This document shows, one piece after another, positions 60,956 to 64,000 of a stretch of 64,000 nucleotides of DNA; position 1 is the stretch's first letter; each line of letters starts with the position of its first letter. The notes under the pieces are model-generated. The model was not told the DNA's origin. It did not search any database and saw nothing but the letters and a program-made list of their open reading frames with translations. A program made the position numbers and the translations under genes. Origin of the DNA: Clostridia bacterium (GTDB lineage Bacteria; Bacillota; Clostridia; Christensenellales; Borkfalkiaceae); the NCBI GenBank assembly GCA_017462735.1, contig JAFTQO010000002.1, positions 21,034-85,033 of the forward strand. The letters run 5' to 3'.

Positions 60956-61819
60956 TTAGTATTTGTTGACTTTTACGTATTCGATTACGATAGGAACCGA
61001 AGGAATACGGTAAGTTTCTTTAAGCACCTTTTCGTTGTCGAGAAGGACGTCGTCTTCGCCCACCTCCAACTCCTTCGTCTGCGTGAAGGCGTTACTTTCA
61101 TCGTACTCGCTAGCGTGTTCTTCCAAAGCGGATTTCAAACTCTTCAAGGTCGAGACGCTATCGTCATCCAGCATCGCAAAGGTACAATAATTATAGTCGA
61201 CGGTAGAGCGCAACGAAATGGTAAATCGGGAAGTAGCGCTGTTGTTAACGTAGTCTTTACGAGAGACGCCGTTTCCGTCGACACGCTGTACCCAAACTTC
61301 TGCCGAATCCACAGGTATATTCGCGTTGTAAATCATCGTCAACGCACCGAACTCTTGTCTTAAAAAGTCACCCTTTTCTACGGTAAACTCATTGTTTTTG
61401 AATTCGCCGTATACAGTATAAGTCGGGGTAGTTTTCGCTTTGTCCGCCCATACGCTGACAGGGAAATCTTGGTAGGTTTTCACCGTATCAAAGTAAGGCT
61501 TATAGACCAAACCACCATTTTCTTCCTGCGTTTCGTCGTAGGAATAAGCGCCCAATTGCATTTTGTCGCCCGCTACATAATCGTGCACGCAAAGCCCGTC
61601 GTAATAACCGTTCTCCGCTAAGGCAAGGAAATGATTCACCGTATTGGGCGCGTACTTTCTATATAACGTATATTCCAACGTATATGTTTCTCCGTTGAAA
61701 GAGAGTTGAATTTCCAGTTCCGGACGGTCGGTCGTACAGCCCGTGAAAGCAAAAGCACCCACCGCCAGCGAACAAGCCGCAAGCGCCGCACAACCTAATT
61801 TTTTAAGCGTCTTTTTCAT
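60956..61819 (-). CDS. Cyclophilin-like peptidyl-prolyl isomerase lipoprotein
   Basis: The 287-residue protein has a lipoprotein signal (MKKTLKKLGCAALAACSLAV then AFAFTGC, with the lipobox cysteine near 28). The region after it has the cyclophilin pattern LYRKYAPNTVNHFLALAENG then YYDGLCVHDYV, but the middle is longer and less conserved than in catalytic cyclophilins, and the usual FxxGG residues near the active site are not obvious. It is probably an extracytoplasmic folding factor. Its promoter is at 61852-61880. It lies just downstream of the rplL terminator. Confidence 0.75.
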   Translation of the reverse strand: MKKTLKKLGCAALAACSLAVGAFAFTGCTTDRPELEIQLSFNGETYTLEYTLYRKYAPNTVNHFLALAENGYYDGLCVHDYVAGDKMQLGAYSYDETQEENGGLVYKPYFDTVKTYQDFPVSVWADKAKTTPTYTVYGEFKNNEFTVEKGDFLRQEFGALTMIYNANIPVDSAEVWVQRVDGNGVSRKDYVNNSATSRFTISLRSTVDYNYCTFAMLDDDSVSTLKSLKSALEEHASEYDESNAFTQTKELEVGEDDVLLDNEKVLKETYRIPSVPIVIEYVKVNKY

Positions 61820-61851
61820 AAACTACTCCGTTTGGATTTTTCTACTTTTCT

Positions 61852-61880
61852 ATTTTACCCGTTATTGGCTTTTCTGTCAA
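61852..61880 (-). promoter_or_regulatory. Sigma-A promoter of the cyclophilin-like lipoprotein gene
   Basis: On the minus strand TTGACA, a 17-base spacer and TAAAAT. Confidence 0.8.
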
Positions 61881-61937
61881 GTGCTTTCGCCTAAATTAGC
61901 GCTATTTTTATCCATTTCTCACACAAGATAAGGGGAC

Positions 61938-61973
61938 AAAAAAACCCCGAGCGCGTTACGCACGGGGTTTTTG
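61938..61973 (-). terminator. Terminator of the rplK-rplA-rplJ-rplL operon
   Basis: AAAAACCCCG pairs with CGGGGTTTTT, with GCG/CGC inside, and is followed by a T run on the minus strand. Confidence 0.9.
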
Positions 61974-62037
61974 GTTTTTAGTTGTCAAACCTTATAGGCA
62001 GGGCGCGACCTTAGCCTACGCCGCAATACAGCCTAAA

Positions 62038-62409
62038 TTATTTAAGTTCTGCAACAGCGCCGTTTTCTTTCAATTTTGCAACGAGCGCTTCAGCGTCAGC
62101 CTTGGGTGCGTTTTCTTTGATAACGCCCATTGCTTCCACTGCTTTCTTAGCGTCAGCAAGACCAAGACCGGTAACTTCGCGGACAACTTTGATGATAGCG
62201 ATCTTGTTGGGACCGATATCCTTCAATACAACGTCGAATTCCGTCTTTTCTTCTTCTGCAGGAGCAGCAGCCGCTTCAACAGCAGCACCACCAGCAGCAA
62301 CGGGAGCAGCAGCGCTTACGCCGAATTCTGCTTCAAGGGCTTTAACAAGTTCGTTCAATTCAAGAACGGTCATAGATTTTACTTCTTCAATCAATTTTTG
62401 TGCATCCAT
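62038..62409 (-). CDS. rplL: 50S ribosomal protein L7/L12
   Basis: The 123-residue protein has the N-terminal dimerisation helices ([20 protein letters not shown]), the alanine-rich hinge (about 33-55) and the C-terminal domain with [20 protein letters not shown], the factor-binding [12 protein letters not shown], typical of L7/L12. L12 forms the ribosomal stalk with L10. No rpoB follows; the operon ends at the terminator. Confidence 0.98.
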   Translation of the reverse strand: MDAQKLIEEVKSMTVLELNELVKALEAEFGVSAAAPVAAGGAAVEAAAAPAEEEKTEFDVVLKDIGPNKIAIIKVVREVTGLGLADAKKAVEAMGVIKENAPKADAEALVAKLKENGAVAELK

Positions 62410-62450
62410 TTTTTTAATCTCCTATTTTTTTATGATGATAATTTTTTTAA

Positions 62451-62957
62451 TTAGTTAGCCGCTTCTTTTGCCTTTGCAATGGAATCCAAAACATAGACAA
62501 ACTTGGAAAGAGAAGATTGCAAGCAGCCAAGCATCTTCGCAATAAGCACTTCTTTGGAAGGGATGGAAGCAAGTTCTTTAACCCCAGCCTTATCCAAATA
62601 TTTGTTTTCAAGGTATGCGCACTTGGGCACGATTTTTTCTACCAACGCGGGGTTTTCTTTCGTAGCCTTTGCAAATACCGCCGCACCGCTCGTTTCATCC
62701 GCGCAGAATACGGTTGCCGTCGTACCGTTGAGGTCCGCATCGAAATCGGTAACGCCAAGTTCGTGGAACGCCAATCTTACGAGGGTGTTTTTGTACACCT
62801 TGTATTCGCAGTTTGCTGCCTTGAATTGATTTCTCAAAGCGGTGACTTCCAATACGGTAAGTTTGTTGTAATCTGCAAGAACTACCGACTTGCTGTTTTG
62901 AATCTTCGCTTTGATTTCTTCAACGATTTGTTTTTTTGCATCTAATTTTGCCGACAT
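62451..62957 (-). CDS. rplJ: 50S ribosomal protein L10
   Basis: The start at 62957 (MSAKLDAKKQIVEEIKAKI) has AAAGGAGG just upstream; the gene has 168 residues. VVLADYNKLTVLEVTALRNQ and YKVYKNTLVRLAF are L10 features, and the C-terminal helix that binds L12 dimers follows. It has a separate promoter at 63122-63150 and a structured leader. Confidence 0.97.
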   Translation of the reverse strand: MSAKLDAKKQIVEEIKAKIQNSKSVVLADYNKLTVLEVTALRNQFKAANCEYKVYKNTLVRLAFHELGVTDFDADLNGTTATVFCADETSGAAVFAKATKENPALVEKIVPKCAYLENKYLDKAGVKELASIPSKEVLIAKMLGCLQSSLSKFVYVLDSIAKAKEAAN

Positions 62958-62969
62958 ATTTACCTCCTT

Positions 62970-63115
62970 TAAGCGTAAAACTTCTACGCCTGACAATAAA
63001 AATACCCTATACCGAACGGTATAAGGACGCAAAAAATCTCTTTAACATCTCATACCTAAACAAGCGGTTGCCCATCAAACCCTTTCGGGTGCTTGTTGTC
63101 TACGGTTCGATTTCT
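62970..63115 (-). promoter_or_regulatory. Structured L10-type leader of rplJ-rplL
   Basis: The 150-base leader on the minus strand has CAAGC...GCTTG around an ACCC-GAAA-GGGT hairpin, then TATACCG-TTCGG-TATA, then GGCGTAG-AAGTTTTACGCTT near the ribosome binding site. Ribosomal L10 leaders bind the L10-L12 complex in other Firmicutes and repress the operon. The class assignment is inferred from the position and hairpins; I could not check it against the covariance model. Confidence 0.55.
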
Positions 63116-63121
63116 ATGGGT

Positions 63122-63150
63122 ATTATATCAAATCCGCCAAAGGCAGTCAA
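63122..63150 (-). promoter_or_regulatory. Sigma-A promoter of rplJ-rplL
   Basis: On the minus strand TTGACT, a 17-base spacer and a perfect TATAAT. Confidence 0.88.
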
Positions 63151-63194
63151 TCGTTTTCACTGCCTTTAGCGAACTTTTTTAAAATTTTTGCCTA

Positions 63195-63881
63195 TTAAAG
63201 TTTAGGCAATACTTTGACGCCGGGGCCCATCGTGGAAGCAAGCGTTACGCTCTTCACGTATTGACCTTTTGCCGCAGCGGGTTTCGCTTTGATAATGGCG
63301 TCCATAAGTGCGGTGAAGTTTTCGACGAGTTTTTCTTCGCCGAAGCTCTTCTTACCGATGGGGCAGTGGATAATAGCCGTCTTATCAAGACGGTATTCTA
63401 CTTTACCTGCTTTAACTTCTCTGATCGCCTTTTCAACGTCCATCGTAACCGTACCGCTCTTAGGGTTGGGCATCAAGCCTTTAGGCCCGAGCACACGACC
63501 GATACGACCTACCATACCCATCATATCGGGGGTGGTAACCATAACGTCGAAATCAAACCAGTTTTCGTTTTGAATCTTTGCGATCATTTCTTCTGCGCCG
63601 ACGTAGTCTGCACCAGCAGCCACCGCCGCATCAGCCTTTGCACCTTTTGCGATAACCAAAACTTTCTTGGTCTTACCCGTACCGTTGGGAAGGACGAGTA
63701 CGCCACGAACTTGTTGGTCTGCTTGACGGGGGTCAACGCCGAGTCTTACGTGCATTTCAATCGTTTCGTCGAATTTTGCCTTTGCCGTTTGCAACAAAAC
63801 GGAGATTGCTTCTGCCGCTTCGTATTGCTTGGTCAAGTCAAATGCTTTTACGCTATCACTATATTTTTTACCGTGTTTCAT
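63195..63881 (-). CDS. rplA: 50S ribosomal protein L1
   Basis: The 228-residue protein fits L1, including [21 protein letters not shown] type strands, [20 protein letters not shown] and [11 protein letters not shown], which contact 23S rRNA and the E-site tRNA. It follows rplK by 56 bases; a separate promoter then serves rplJ-rplL. Confidence 0.98.
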   Translation of the reverse strand: MKHGKKYSDSVKAFDLTKQYEAAEAISVLLQTAKAKFDETIEMHVRLGVDPRQADQQVRGVLVLPNGTGKTKKVLVIAKGAKADAAVAAGADYVGAEEMIAKIQNENWFDFDVMVTTPDMMGMVGRIGRVLGPKGLMPNPKSGTVTMDVEKAIREVKAGKVEYRLDKTAIIHCPIGKKSFGEEKLVENFTALMDAIIKAKPAAAKGQYVKSVTLASTMGPGVKVLPKL

Positions 63882-63937
63882 TTTTAATCCTCCTTGTGGT
63901 CGTCACGAGAGTTTCCCCTCTGCCACGTCTCTCCTTA

Positions 63938-64000
63938 TTACTCTTCCACCGTTACGCCCATGCTGCGTGCGGTACCTGCAACCATGCTCATTGCGCTTTC
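63938..64000 (-). CDS. rplK: 50S ribosomal protein L11, C-terminal end
   Basis: On the minus strand the last 20 codons, ESAMSMVAGTARSMGVTVEE, end at TAA 63940-63938; the rest lies beyond the window edge. The sequence is the conserved C-terminus of L11 (xxGTARSMGxxV). It precedes rplA in the usual order rplK-rplA-rplJ-rplL. Confidence 0.93.
   Translation of the reverse strand, partial: ESAMSMVAGTARSMGVTVEE

Noticed and set aside
61974-62037. Possible small RNA or gene between rplL and its terminator
   Set aside because: Sixty bases with no frame or strong fold; treated as the 3' untranslated part of the L10 operon.

Overview
This 64 kb window is a stretch of ordinary chromosome from a low-to-medium GC Gram-positive anaerobe, most likely a member of the Clostridia (possibly Christensenellales-like gut bacteria; the lineage is inference). 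The evidence is the SCIFF peptide with its radical SAM maturase, the clostridial order secD-secF-recJ-relA-(metallo-hydrolase)-hemZ, the Firmicutes order yifB-dprA-topA-trmFO-hslV-hslU, rubrerythrin, a TPP-riboswitch-controlled ThiT, strong AGGAGG ribosome binding sites and sigma-A promoters spaced 17-18 bp. Nearly all genes lie on the minus strand. Only mnmG, rubrerythrin, thiT and two small or unknown genes (59.0 and 60.0 kb) lie on the plus strand. I saw no tRNA, rRNA, CRISPR array, prophage or intact insertion sequence.

Layout. 0-3 kb: end of mnmG, then rpsO-pnp. 3-12.5 kb: the secD-secF-recJ-relA-MBL-hemZ operon. 12.6-15.7 kb: scfB, the 50-residue SCIFF peptide gene scfA, a TIGR04086-type membrane protein, yajC, and a small membrane-protein gene broken by an in-frame TGA. 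15.8-20.7 kb: a heterodimeric ABC exporter followed by tgt. 20.8-25.1 kb: a YhaO/YhaN-like nuclease-ATPase pair, apparently leaderless, and a cardiolipin synthase. 25.2-28.8 kb: rubrerythrin, a membrane protein, KDG kinase with KDPG aldolase, and a lipoprotein. 28.9-38.7 kb: yifB-dprA-topA-trmFO-hslV-hslU-hisS-trxA. 38.8-45.1 kb: rplS, a SLOG protein, a flavin reductase, mutY with a coupled HNH protein, an unrecognised protein, an HtrA-like protease and a YfbR-like phosphohydrolase. 45.1-46.2 kb: TPP riboswitch and thiT. 46.2-49.1 kb: ylxM-ffh-rpsP-khpA-rimM. 49.2-57.1 kb: rpsB-tsf, then pyrH-frr-uppS-cdsA-dxr-rseP. 57.3-61.8 kb: an XRE regulator, a RuvX-DUF1292 fusion, three unknown genes and a cyclophilin-like lipoprotein. 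61.9-64 kb: rplK-rplA-rplJ-rplL.

The most unusual signal is a family of about 100-140 bp structured repeats in three intergenic places: 7.33-7.47 kb, 45.19-45.32 kb and a threefold tandem at 55.01-55.33 kb. Each carries a similar core around a 6-bp hairpin with GTAC in both arms, flanked by terminal inverted repeats whose sequence differs from locus to locus while still pairing. One copy sits between the thiT promoter and its TPP aptamer. The orientation relative to the host transcript varies, so I favour a small mobile or structured element over a gene-specific leader.

Other notable points are promoter -35 boxes embedded in the upstream gene's terminator hairpin, a RuvX-DUF1292 in-frame fusion that keeps an internal ribosome binding site, and a SecF lacking the usual glycine pair.
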